Shown one piece after another: positions 16,774 to 24,648 of a DNA stretch of 64,000 bases. A program made the translations under genes and the position numbers. Below the pieces are notes generated by a model. That model was given only the letters and a program-made list of their open reading frames with translations, searched no databases and was not told the DNA's origin. The stretch is taken from assembly GCA_965277275.1 (NCBI GenBank), contig CBDICG010000002.1, forward strand, positions 310,001-374,000, given 5' to 3'. Position 1 is the first letter of the stretch, and each line of letters starts with the position of its first letter. Source of the stretch: HLUCCA09 sp965277275. GTDB taxonomy: Bacteria > Pseudomonadota > Alphaproteobacteria > Rhodobacterales > Rhodobacteraceae.

Positions 16774-17127
16774 ATGCCGCTTTACGAGCATGTCTTCATC
16801 TCGCGTCAGGACTTGTCCAATACGCAAGCCGAAGGTCTCATCGAACACTTCTCCACGGTCCTCGCAGACAATGGCGGGAAGGTCGACCACCACGAGTACT
16901 GGGGTGTGAAGACAATGGCCTACAAGATCAACAAGAACCGCAAGGGCCACTACGCCTTCCTGCGGACAGACGCCCCGGCCACGGCCATTCAGGAGATGGA
17001 GCGCCTGATGCGCCTCCATGACGACGTGATGCGCGTTCTGACCATCAAGGTCGACGAGCACGTCGAAGGCCCGTCCATCCAGATGCAAAAGCGAGACGAC
17101 CGTGACGGTCGCCGCGAACGCCGCTAA
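16774..17127 (+). CDS. rpsF: 30S ribosomal protein S6
   Basis: Ribosomal protein S6, 117 residues. The start at 16774 (MPLYEHVFISRQDLS) has AGGAG upstream and fits the family N-terminus; upstream frame extension is ignored. Conserved segments include WGVKTMAYKINKNRKGHY and the charged C-terminal tail. First gene of the conserved rpsF-rpsR-rplI operon; S6 binds S18 in the ribosome platform. Confidence 0.97.
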   Translation: MPLYEHVFISRQDLSNTQAEGLIEHFSTVLADNGGKVDHHEYWGVKTMAYKINKNRKGHYAFLRTDAPATAIQEMERLMRLHDDVMRVLTIKVDEHVEGPSIQMQKRDDRDGRRERR

Positions 17128-17147
17128 CCCGAACAAGGAGAGAGACC

Positions 17148-17375
17148 ATGGCAGCCAAGCCCTTCTTCCGCCGTCGTAAAGTCTGCCCCTTCTCGGGCGA
17201 CAACGCACCCAAGATCGACTACAAGGACACGCGTCTCCTGCAGCGCTACATTTCCGAGCGTGGCAAGATCGTGCCTTCCCGCATCACCGCCGTTTCGGCC
17301 AAGAAGCAGCGCGAGCTCGCGCGCGCCATCAAGCGCGCCCGCTTCCTCGCCCTTCTGCCTTACGCCGTGAAATAA
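17148..17375 (+). CDS. rpsR: 30S ribosomal protein S18
   Basis: Ribosomal protein S18, 75 residues, basic. Recognised by FFRRRKVCPFSG and the C-terminal RELARAIKRARFLALLPY. It lies 20 bases after rpsF, preceded by a strong GGAGAG ribosome site. S18 forms a heterodimer with S6 on 16S rRNA. Confidence 0.98.
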   Translation: MAAKPFFRRRKVCPFSGDNAPKIDYKDTRLLQRYISERGKIVPSRITAVSAKKQRELARAIKRARFLALLPYAVK

Positions 17376-17386
17376 GGAGACGACCC

Positions 17387-18028
17387 ATGGACGTGATCCT
17401 ACTCGAACGCGTGGCCAAGCTCGGCCAGATGGGCGAAGTCGTCTCCGTCAAGGAAGGCTACGCCCGCAACTTCCTGCTGCCGCAGGGTAAAGCCATGCGC
17501 GCGAACGAGGCCAACAAGGCCCGCTTTGAAACAGAAAAAGCGCAGCTTGAGGCCCGCAACCTCGAAACCAAGAAGGAAGCCGAGAAGCTCGCCGAGTCCC
17601 TCGACGGCCAAGCCTTCATCGTCATCCGTCAGGCCGCCGATTCCGGCGCGCTCTACGGATCTGTGACCCCGCGCGACGCGTCGGATGCCGCCACTGCAGA
17701 CGGCTTCACGGTCGACAAGGGGCAGGTGCGCCTCGAAAAGCCGATCAAGGAGCTTGGCCTCCACGAAGTGACGGTCGTGCTCCACCCTGAGGTCGAGGTC
17801 GGAATCAAGCTGAACGTTGCCCGTTCCCAGGAAGAAGCCGAGCTGCAAGCCTCCGGCAAATCGATTCAGGAGCTTGCCGCCGAAGAAGAGGCGCAGGCCG
17901 AGTTCGAGATCGCAGAGCTCTTCGACGAAATCGGTGGTGCCGCGCTCGACGATCTCGCAGAAGACGCGCCCGCTTCGCTGGAAGCTGCGGAAGGCAATTC
18001 CACCGACGGCGAAGAACAGCCCAGCTGA
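17387..18028 (+). CDS. rplI: 50S ribosomal protein L9
   Basis: Ribosomal protein L9, 213 residues. The N-terminal domain (MDVILLERVAKLGQMGEVVSVK, GYARNFLLPQGKA) is canonical, followed by the long connecting helix and the C-terminal RNA-binding domain. It has an acidic extension of about 55 residues after residue ~155 (rich in E, D and A), giving a protein longer than the ~150 residues of enterobacterial L9; such tails are common in Rhodobacteraceae. Last gene of the operon, followed by a strong terminator. Confidence 0.97.
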   Translation: MDVILLERVAKLGQMGEVVSVKEGYARNFLLPQGKAMRANEANKARFETEKAQLEARNLETKKEAEKLAESLDGQAFIVIRQAADSGALYGSVTPRDASDAATADGFTVDKGQVRLEKPIKELGLHEVTVVLHPEVEVGIKLNVARSQEEAELQASGKSIQELAAEEEAQAEFEIAELFDEIGGAALDDLAEDAPASLEAAEGNSTDGEEQPS

Positions 18029-18050
18029 CACCAGCCTATCCAGAGTTGAA

Positions 18051-18079
18051 AAGGCCGCCCGATCGGGGCGGCCTTTTTT
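18051..18079 (+). terminator. Rho-independent terminator after rplI
   Basis: Plus-strand stem AAGGCCGCCC with its near-perfect partner, a short GATC loop, and a run of six T. It closes the rpsF-rpsR-rplI operon. Confidence 0.92.
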
Positions 18080-18127
18080 CGTATTGGAGCCGCGTTAGAA
18101 CAAGGGCGCTGCCTCAGATCTGCTTTT

Positions 18128-18601
18128 TCACTTCGTCTCCAGTCGAAACTTCAAAAACGTCTCTTTGTCGTACTCGATCTCGCCAATATTTTGCGCTCCG
18201 AGTCTTGCAAGCGCACCAAGGTGGTTGCGAGAGGGTGGCAATAGGAATGTAACGTACGGAATACGCTCATCAGAGCGGGCGAATGCGATTGCCTTTCTCG
18301 TGATGCGCCGCCCGAGGCCAAACGCCTCAGGCGTGAGAACCAGTCCAAAATCCCACTCGTCGCCCTCTCGCTGAAAACCGCCCCACCCGACATAGGCGCT
18401 ATTGGCCAGGAATGCCCAATGGCCAAGCCCATCTCGGGTCCAGCATTCCTCCTTGTGAGCGACAAACCTTGCGACCACCCCAACATCCCACTCAGACTTG
18501 AGGAGTGGCATATGCTCTGCAACCCGAGGATCAGACATGTGCGCAGCGATCTCGACCGGATCAACCTCAGGTAGCCGAGCAAACTCAATCTCGCCCTTCA
18601 A
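18128..18601 (-). CDS. GNAT family N-acetyltransferase
   Basis: Acetyl-CoA-dependent acetyltransferase of the GNAT fold, 157 residues; the substrate cannot be told. The acetyl-CoA loop is recognisable around FGLGRRITRKAIAFA, and the C-terminal NHLGALARLGAQNIGEIEYD matches beta5-alpha4 of the fold. A TTG at 18601 is chosen as start because GGAGG lies nine bases upstream and translation from there gives the normal GNAT length; the longer ATG frame to 18847 adds sequence without family character. Base composition is visibly lower in GC than its neighbours, hinting at recent acquisition. Confidence 0.75.
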   Translation of the reverse strand: MKGEIEFARLPEVDPVEIAAHMSDPRVAEHMPLLKSEWDVGVVARFVAHKEECWTRDGLGHWAFLANSAYVGWGGFQREGDEWDFGLVLTPEAFGLGRRITRKAIAFARSDERIPYVTFLLPPSRNHLGALARLGAQNIGEIEYDKETFLKFRLETK

Positions 18602-18973
18602 TTCAACTTTCCTCCGGGATGAAACCTTGGCCGGCAGAGAATTGCGAGCGAACCGACACGCCAGAAATCTCGGAGCAATACGCAAGTCATTTCCCAAGAG
18701 CCTTGCCTGTGCCCACCTATGGCACTCTGACACCCAATCAGAAACGAAAACCCAAAAGGCAATGGCTAGACATGGGTCAAGCGCACCGCCTTTTCCACAC
18801 AACACAGGATCAAACGCCAATTCAAAGACGAAAACCAGTTCCCACAATTGCTACCCGGCAACCTGCACAAACGATCAAGCGGCTCGGCCGAAGTTCACCC
18901 TTCTCACGCAGCATCAATAGGCACTCCTGCCCGGCCACACTTCTGGCCAGAAACCGATGTAACAATCCGGCGT
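18602..18973. other. Intergenic stretch between divergent genes; no gene seen
   Basis: A 372-base gap between the GNAT gene and the divergent membrane-protein gene. Both strands contain open frames, but none has a ribosome site, family resemblance or normal composition. The region is less GC-rich than the surrounding chromosome and presumably holds the two divergent promoters. Confidence 0.5.
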
Positions 18974-19612
18974 ATGGACCCGTTGCGTCGCTTCAACACG
19001 TTTCTCTGTTTGCTCGTCCGCAACTTGCCGCCCGTCTCCACAGGCCGGCTGTTGATGCCAGCAGTGTTCCTCGGAACCTGGACAGCACTGCGCGCATTCT
19101 CAGCGCCTGAGCCCGTTGCCTTCGTCTGGGCCGCGGTCCTGGCCCAAGCCGCCCAAGCGTGGGGCGTTCTTCCCAACTTGGCAAAGCACCGAGTAGGAAA
19201 ACGCCCGCGCGATCTTGGCGCGGTCACCATCGCGGCCATTCTCATGCCAGCGGCGCTTTCAATTCAAGTCTGGAGCGCCGATCCGCTCGTCACCCAACGA
19301 TTGCTCAGTACCTACTGCGCCGTCTACGCCACCGTCATGGCGCTCGGCATCTGGGGCGATCGTGACGTTCTTGCGCACTTTGTACCGGTCGGCCGCAACA
19401 GCGATGTTCCACTCGCCTTCCGACAGCATTTGCTCAAGCTCTACGTGCTCCTCGCCATTCTGTTGCTCGCGCTCAATGAAGCCCTCATCGCGACCGATGC
19501 CCCGCTTGGATCCCGCGTGATCGCTCTTTCTATCGCACCGATCTTTCTGCACTATTTCTTCGAGATCGCGCTCAGGCTGAGCTGTCCACCGCTCAACAGC
19601 GAAAATGATTGA
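18974..19612 (+). CDS. Multi-span membrane protein, unknown function
   Basis: Integral membrane protein of 212 residues not recognised as any named family. The start at 18974 (MDPLRRFNTFLC) is chosen because the preceding open codons do not look coding. About five to six hydrophobic segments are visible: around TGRLLMPAVFLGTWTALRAF, AFVWAAVLAQAAQAW, LGAVTIAAILMPAALSI, YATVMALGIWG, LLKLYVLLAILLLALNEAL and VIALSIAPIFLHYFFEIAL. A single-gene unit facing trigger factor. Confidence 0.7.
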   Translation: MDPLRRFNTFLCLLVRNLPPVSTGRLLMPAVFLGTWTALRAFSAPEPVAFVWAAVLAQAAQAWGVLPNLAKHRVGKRPRDLGAVTIAAILMPAALSIQVWSADPLVTQRLLSTYCAVYATVMALGIWGDRDVLAHFVPVGRNSDVPLAFRQHLLKLYVLLAILLLALNEALIATDAPLGSRVIALSIAPIFLHYFFEIALRLSCPPLNSEND

Positions 19613-19675
19613 TCGGCCACTCCCAGAAACTCGGACGCCCCATTTGCGCAGAGCCTGTTCGGCGCTTCCAGACGC

Positions 19676-19714
19676 AAAAAAAGAAAGGGCCGCCCAACTG
19701 GACGGCCCCTTTTC
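19676..19714 (-). terminator. Terminator between membrane-protein gene and tig
   Basis: GGGCCG...CGGCCC hairpin. The minus strand continues as TTTCTTTTTTT, making it the terminator of the trigger factor gene; the plus strand has TTTT, so it may work both ways between the convergent genes. Confidence 0.8.
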
Positions 19715-19732
19715 ACTGACGAGAGCGCGTGA

Positions 19733-21058
19733 TCACTCTTCGTCGAGCTTCTCCACAGCCGCCTTCAGCGTATCCGTGTCGACCTCTTTCTCTTCCACCT
19801 TTGCCATTTCGAAGATGAAATCGACAACCTTGTCCTCGAACAGAGGCGCGCGGATCTGCTGTTGCGCCTGCTGGTTCTGCTGAACGAACTCGAAGAATGC
19901 GCGCTCCTGGCCCGGGTATTGGCGGGCTTGCGTCATCAGTGCTTGCGTCATCTCCTGATCGCTCACCTGGATCTCCTTGAGGCGACCAAGCTCGGCGAGA
20001 AACAGTCCGAGCTTCACCCGACGTTCGGCCAACTTGGTATGCTCGTCCGTCGTCTCGATCTCCGGGTGATCGTGGCCCTCGACGTCCGGATTTTCCTCGT
20101 GCCAAAGCTGATGGGCGATCTGCTTGGATTCCGCCTCGACAAGGCTCGGCGGCAGATCAAAGGTCACCGCCTCGTCCAGCTTGTCCAGCAAGGCACGCTT
20201 CATCACGGCCCTGGCCGCACCCGCGTACTCGGCTTCCAGCCGTTCGCGGATCTGCCCCTTGAGGGCGTCCAGATCGTCCGCACCGAATTGCTTGGCAAGA
20301 TCGTCGTTGATCTCGGGCTTCACCGGACCGTTCACAGACTTGATCGTGCAATCGAAGACAGCCGCCTTGCCCCGCAGGTTCTCGGCGCCGTAGTCGTCCG
20401 GGAAGCTGACCTCGACAGATTTCTCGTCGCCCGCAGAAACACCAACCAGCTGTTCCTCAAAGCCGGGGATGAACTGACCCGATCCGAGCGTCAGCGGGAA
20501 ATCCTCGGCCGAACCCCCATCGAACGCCTCGCCGTCGATCTTTCCCACGAAGTCCATGACGACTTGGTCCCCGTCCTCCGCCACGCCGTCCTTGGCGTCG
20601 AAGTTGTTGGACTGCTCCGCAAGGCCGTCGAGTGCCTCGTCGACAGACGTATCGTCGGCCTTGGCCACCAGCTTTTCCAGCTCGATCACCGAAAGATCGG
20701 GCTCTTCGATGTCAGGCAGGCGCTCGTATTCCATCGAGACGACGACATCGTCGCCTTCCTTCCACTGCTCGCCCACCATCTGAACGTTCGGCTGCATCGC
20801 AGGGCGGTCACCGGAGCTTTCGAGGTGCTCGCTCATCGCACCATCGACAGCTTCCTGCATCGCTTCGCCCAACAAGCGCGTGCCGAACTGCTTCTTGAGG
20901 AGAGCCAGCGGAACCTTGCCCTTGCGAAAGCCCTTCATCTCAACGTCTGGCTGCGCTTCCTTGAGCTTGGCATCCACCTTTTCTTCCAGCGTCGTGGCCG
21001 GGATCGTGATGTGGTAGCCACGCTTGAGGCCTTCGTTCAGCGTTTCAGTGACCTGCAT
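19733..21058 (-). CDS. tig: Trigger factor (ribosome-bound chaperone/PPIase)
   Basis: Trigger factor, 441 residues. The N-terminal ribosome-binding domain contains the signature region FRKGKVP (within GFRKGKVPLALLKKQFG), followed by the FKBP-type peptidyl-prolyl isomerase domain (DGDQVVMDFVGKIDGEAFDGG... FIPGFEEQLVG), and a long helical C-terminal domain with acidic ending. It catches nascent chains at the ribosome exit. The expected clpP-clpX partners are not adjacent; a small operon of different origin lies directly upstream. Confidence 0.97.
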   Translation of the reverse strand: MQVTETLNEGLKRGYHITIPATTLEEKVDAKLKEAQPDVEMKGFRKGKVPLALLKKQFGTRLLGEAMQEAVDGAMSEHLESSGDRPAMQPNVQMVGEQWKEGDDVVVSMEYERLPDIEEPDLSVIELEKLVAKADDTSVDEALDGLAEQSNNFDAKDGVAEDGDQVVMDFVGKIDGEAFDGGSAEDFPLTLGSGQFIPGFEEQLVGVSAGDEKSVEVSFPDDYGAENLRGKAAVFDCTIKSVNGPVKPEINDDLAKQFGADDLDALKGQIRERLEAEYAGAARAVMKRALLDKLDEAVTFDLPPSLVEAESKQIAHQLWHEENPDVEGHDHPEIETTDEHTKLAERRVKLGLFLAELGRLKEIQVSDQEMTQALMTQARQYPGQERAFFEFVQQNQQAQQQIRAPLFEDKVVDFIFEMAKVEEKEVDTDTLKAAVEKLDEE

Positions 21059-21249
21059 CGCGTATCGTCCTTCTCATCTCGTCTGTCGATGGAGCGGCTT
21101 GCGGGGGCCAAACCCCGCCTCGCAGCGTTGCCGCGTGCCTTCGCACAAGGCGCGAAAGCCCGCAAGTGCTGCTGAAGCCGTTGAGGGCCCGAAGGGAGGG
21201 ACAAGGGCGGGCATTCCGCCAATTTCCTATGGCGAATGTGCGTGAGGCG

Positions 21250-21408
21250 CTACTTGCGATGGCCTGTCCAACGTACCCACACGGCGACGACCGCGGCACT
21301 CACGACCATCAGCGCCGGAAGCGCCAGAGGAAGGCTTGCGATAACGGCTGTCTCGTGGTGCGCAAAGGCGGGCCCCGCAAACAGGATGACAGGAAGCGCG
21401 CTTCTCAT
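21250..21408 (-). CDS. Small signal-peptide/membrane protein in guanidine operon (52 aa)
   Basis: A 52-residue protein too short for routine calling. It starts MRSALPVILFAGPAFAHHE, which reads as a Sec signal peptide ending AFA, followed by a short loop and a second hydrophobic stretch (LALPALMVVSAAVVAVWVRW) and a basic end (TGHRK). Its ATG overlaps the stop of the upstream histidine-rich gene as ATGA, strong evidence that it is translated as the last gene of the guanidine operon. It resembles short DUF6732-like Rhodobacteraceae proteins only loosely. The function is unknown; histidines directly after the signal cleavage site could bind metal. Confidence 0.65.
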   Translation of the reverse strand: MRSALPVILFAGPAFAHHETAVIASLPLALPALMVVSAAVVAVWVRWTGHRK

Positions 21409-21833
21409 CTCTGGCTCTCCTCGAGAGCGCGGTGCGTACGCAAAAAAGTGCGCAGGTCCAGCACGTCCTTCATCTCGAGGGAGACATAGACAAAGCCCAT
21501 GTTCGTCCGCTCCGTCACCATCTCACCGGGATAGGGCAGATAGCTCAGCTCGCGTGAACCAAATGACGGTGAGGCCGTCCCGACCTGCCACTCCGTCTTC
21601 AGCTCGACATCGACGAGCTTCATCATGACGTCGCCACCGGGCTGTGGCCGCTCCAGTGGCACGCCTGCAAGGCGCAGATACGCCATCTTGTCGCTCGCTG
21701 CGACGAACCCTTCGATGAATTGCGTCGCGAGCACTTGCATGTCCGCTGCCTTGTCCTCGGTCGGCAGATGGCTGTGAAGATGATCACTCGCGTGATTGTG
21801 GCCGATATGGCCGCCCATGATGTCATGTGGCAT
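21405..21833 (-). CDS. Histidine-rich protein in guanidine operon
   Basis: Unrecognised 142-residue protein. The start at 21833 (MPHDIMGGHIGHNH) is supported by GGAGG seven bases upstream; an ATG at 21857 is possible. Seven of the first 22 residues are histidine, a pattern typical of nickel or zinc binding tails. The remainder is a compact soluble domain with LATQFIEGFVAASDKMAYLRLAGVPL and a C-terminal ERTNMGFVYVSLEMKDVLDLR. It overlaps the guanidine hydrolase gene by 11 bases and the 52-residue gene by 4, so all three should be co-translated. A role in metal delivery to the nickel hydrolase is attractive but only inferred. Confidence 0.7.
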   Translation of the reverse strand: MPHDIMGGHIGHNHASDHLHSHLPTEDKAADMQVLATQFIEGFVAASDKMAYLRLAGVPLERPQPGGDVMMKLVDVELKTEWQVGTASPSFGSRELSYLPYPGEMVTERTNMGFVYVSLEMKDVLDLRTFLRTHRALEESQR

Positions 21834-23070
21834 TGCACCACCTCCGCCGTCCTGCATCCTCGCCGCGCGGGATGCTCACCGGCTTGTCGATATGCGCCTT
21901 GTGCTTGCCCATGTTGCCGGACGCCACAAGCGATCCCAGCACATCCACGATCACCCGAGTGCCCATCAGCGCCGTGATGTCCGACGTGTCATAGGGCGGC
22001 GACACCTCCACGAGCTCCATCCCGCAGATCCCCTCTGCCGCCACCTTGGATGCCAGCGCCAATGCCTCCCGCGGGAGGAACCCGCCCGGCTCCGGCCAGC
22101 CCGTCCCCGGCACAAAACCGCAATCGATCGAGTCGATGTCAAAAGACATGTAGACCATGTCGACCCCGTCCCACGCCATCTCCAGCGCCATCTCGGCGGT
22201 CTTGTCGACGCCCATCCGCTCCATGTCCGACATGGTGATTATGTTCGTTTCCCGCTCCCGGGCGACCTTCACCGCCTCGCGCGGCACCTGCCAGCCGCCG
22301 ATCCCCACCTGCACGAGGTTCTTTGCGGGCACATTGGGCAGGAGCGTGGAGTGGAACCACGGCGTCGTGTGCATCCGCTCGTCGAGGTCTTTCTCCTGGA
22401 TGTCCGCATGCCGGTCGAAATGCACGATCCCGATCTTCTTCGACGTGCATTCCGCAATCCCGCGCACACACGGAAACCCGATGGAATGATCTCCCCCGAT
22501 CATGATCGGCAGGCTCCCCGAGGAGAAGACATGGCTCACGGCCCGGCTGATCTGGTCAAAGCTCTTCTCGAGATTGGCCGGGATCGTGAACACATCACCT
22601 GCGTCGCACAGCGTCATCTGCTCCCGAAGATCGACAGCCAGTTCATAATTGTAGGGCGTGTAGAGCGCCGAGATCTTGCGCAACCCCTGCGGTCCAAACC
22701 GCGTACCGGGCCGATAGGTGGTGCCGCCATCAAACGGGATGCCCAAAACAGTGGCGTCATAGTCTCCAACCTCCGTCACATCCTCGGCATAAGGGGCCTT
22801 CAGAAACGTGTTGATCCCGGCGTAATGCGGAAGCTCCCCACGCGCGAAGGTGGGGATGGACTTGTCCTCGATGCTGTCGGCTCCCGTCAGCCCCATATGC
22901 AGCGCCCAGCGTCGCTCCTCTTCCCAGCGCCCGCCGGGAATGTCGGCCTCCGCCTGCATCGAGCGCCAGCCTTGCAGCCTCGTCAGGTCCGGATGATGCC
23001 GGCGGCGGTCCGGCGGGGCCGCATCGCGCGGGTGATGCGACCGAGTCCGGTCAGTCGGCTCGAAGAACAT
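21823..23070 (-). CDS. gdmH: Ureohydrolase, probable guanidine hydrolase
   Basis: Arginase/agmatinase-superfamily enzyme of 415 residues with a ~90-residue N-terminal extension. Metal ligands are in place: histidine 195 in GGDHS, aspartate 219, histidine 221 and aspartate 223 in HFDRHAD, and aspartates 311 and 313 in SFDIDSID, then the PGTGWPEPGG loop. Automatic annotation would say agmatinase. The leader of this operon, however, carries a guanidine-I riboswitch and the co-transcribed genes encode a matching ABC importer. Nickel guanidine hydrolases (GdmH, forming ammonia and urea) belong to this family and have the same extension. Start ATG at 23070, overlapping the ATPase gene by 20 bases. 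Confidence 0.82.
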   Translation of the reverse strand: MFFEPTDRTRSHHPRDAAPPDRRRHHPDLTRLQGWRSMQAEADIPGGRWEEERRWALHMGLTGADSIEDKSIPTFARGELPHYAGINTFLKAPYAEDVTEVGDYDATVLGIPFDGGTTYRPGTRFGPQGLRKISALYTPYNYELAVDLREQMTLCDAGDVFTIPANLEKSFDQISRAVSHVFSSGSLPIMIGGDHSIGFPCVRGIAECTSKKIGIVHFDRHADIQEKDLDERMHTTPWFHSTLLPNVPAKNLVQVGIGGWQVPREAVKVARERETNIITMSDMERMGVDKTAEMALEMAWDGVDMVYMSFDIDSIDCGFVPGTGWPEPGGFLPREALALASKVAAEGICGMELVEVSPPYDTSDITALMGTRVIVDVLGSLVASGNMGKHKAHIDKPVSIPRGEDAGRRRWCNAT

Positions 23071-23818
23071 TCGTATCCTCCATTAGGCGTTGGAAGGGGA
23101 TGCCATCGTCGCGGGCATCGAAATCGTAGGTGATGGTGGCGCCGAACTTGTTCGGATCGTCGGCGTCCCATTTCGGTTTGTCGAAGACAAGCACACGATC
23201 TCCGAGCTTGAACGCCTCCTCAAGATCGTGCGTCACCATGAAGACGGTCATGCCCGTCGTCTCCCGCAGCTCACTCAGGAAGGCGTGCATGGAGAGCTTC
23301 GTGCCTGGATCGAGCGCGCCAAATGGCTCGTCAAGAAGCAGGATGCGCGGCTTTGCCGTCAGCGCCTGCCCGATCGCGAGCCGCTGCTGCATCCCGCCCG
23401 ACAGCGTCTGTGGATACTGATGCGCAACATGGTCAAGCCCCAGCCGCGCCAGCGTTTCCATCGCCCGCTCGCGCGCCTGCTTCCGCTCCTCGCCAAAGAA
23501 CCGCCCCCAGGGCCGCCGAAAGCTCTCGCCGACCACGATATTCTCGCGCACGGTCAGATGCGGAAACACCGAGTAGCGCTGAAAGACGACACCCCGCTCC
23601 AGCCCCGGCTCCTCGGCAGGCGGGTTTCCGTCCACCCGGATCTCGCCCTCGGTTGGCCGCTCCTTGGCCAGCAGCAGCCGCAGAAAGGTCGACTTCCCGC
23701 AGCCCGACGCTCCTACGATGGAGATGAACTCGCCCTCGGCAATCTCCACGTTCACCTTCTCGATGATCGTGCGCGGCCCGTAGGCCTTTGCGATGTTCTC
23801 GACGGTCACAAAGCTCAT
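23051..23818 (-). CDS. ABC transporter ATPase (probable guanidine importer)
   Basis: ATP-binding subunit, 255 residues, of the nitrate/sulfonate/taurine type. Walker A GASGCGKST, the signature LSGGMQQRLAIGQAL, Walker B RILLLDEPFGALD and the switch histidine in VTHDLEEAF are all present. The start at 23818 overlaps the permease stop by four bases; the longer open frame is antisense noise. Database names for this family (taurine, sulfonate, nitrate) reflect the fold only. The riboswitch upstream of the operon points to guanidine as substrate. Confidence 0.93.
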   Translation of the reverse strand: MSFVTVENIAKAYGPRTIIEKVNVEIAEGEFISIVGASGCGKSTFLRLLLAKERPTEGEIRVDGNPPAEEPGLERGVVFQRYSVFPHLTVRENIVVGESFRRPWGRFFGEERKQARERAMETLARLGLDHVAHQYPQTLSGGMQQRLAIGQALTAKPRILLLDEPFGALDPGTKLSMHAFLSELRETTGMTVFMVTHDLEEAFKLGDRVLVFDKPKWDADDPNKFGATITYDFDARDDGIPFQRLMEDTNVLRAD

Positions 23819-24627
23819 AGGCTCTTCTCCGTCCACGGGAAGAGCCGCCGCGACAGGACCCGCAACGCCAGGTCGATCAGAAACGCCAGGAACGTGATCC
23901 AGATGACGTAGGTCAGAATGACGTCCATCGCGAGAAACCGGCGCACGAGAAAGATCCGGTAGCCCAACCCCTGCTCCGACGCGATCGCCTCGGCCGCTAT
24001 GAGAAACAACCACGCAGGCCCAAGCGACAACCGCACCGACTGGATCATGCGTGGCAAGAGCTGCGGCAGCGCGACCCGCAGCGCGATGACGAGGCTTGAG
24101 GCGCCAAGCGTCTCTGCCTTCACAATCATCTCACGCGGGATCTCGAGCACGCGGGCAGAGAGATCGCGGATCAGGAACGGCAGGATCCCGACGATAATCA
24201 GAACGACCTTCGACAGCTCCCCCAGCCCGAAGACGATAAAAAGGATCGGCAGCACGGCGAGCGGCGGGATCATCGAAACGACGGCCACGAAACTCGCCAA
24301 TGTCGACCGTACATAAGGCAAGAGCCCGATCAAGAGCCCGAGGATCGTCGCCAGCGTGGCCGATATCCCGACGCCAAGAAAAAGCCGCTGCAGACTGGCC
24401 CACGTGTCGTGCCAGAAAAGGATCCTGTCAGACCGCCGATCCGGCTCCGTCAGAAGCCGCACCGCCGTGTCGAGGATCGCCCCGGGCGCGGGCATCAGCT
24501 TGTCAGCCGGATTCACCGCCAGCCGGGCTTGAGAGCCCAGCGCATAGGCGATGAACAGCAGCACAAACGGCAGGGCAATCAGCACCACGCGCACGCCAAG
24601 CGGCGGAGAGTGGTTGATCAGACGCAT
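23815..24627 (-). CDS. ABC transporter permease (probable guanidine importer)
   Basis: Membrane subunit, 270 residues, BPD_transp_1 family close to SsuC/TauC. About six transmembrane segments are visible, beginning with VRVVLIALPFVLLFIAYAL. The EAA loop contacting the ATPase appears as AETLGASSLVIALRVALPQL. It lies between the binding-protein gene and the ATPase gene, with a 21-base gap and a 4-base overlap. Confidence 0.93.
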   Translation of the reverse strand: MRLINHSPPLGVRVVLIALPFVLLFIAYALGSQARLAVNPADKLMPAPGAILDTAVRLLTEPDRRSDRILFWHDTWASLQRLFLGVGISATLATILGLLIGLLPYVRSTLASFVAVVSMIPPLAVLPILFIVFGLGELSKVVLIIVGILPFLIRDLSARVLEIPREMIVKAETLGASSLVIALRVALPQLLPRMIQSVRLSLGPAWLFLIAAEAIASEQGLGYRIFLVRRFLAMDVILTYVIWITFLAFLIDLALRVLSRRLFPWTEKSL

Positions 24628-24648
24628 CGCCCTGCCCCTCGATCCGGC

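Noticed and set aside
21059..21249. Possible RNA or gene between the 52-residue gene and tig
   Set aside because: No tRNA-like fold or coding frame was convincing; treated as the tig promoter region.
21823..23070. Annotation as agmatinase
   Set aside because: N-terminal extension and the operon under a guanidine-I riboswitch fit guanidine hydrolase better than polyamine metabolism; no polyamine genes are nearby.
19862..23133. Plus-strand frames of 437 and 445 codons
   Set aside because: Antisense to trigger factor and the ureohydrolase, both certain.
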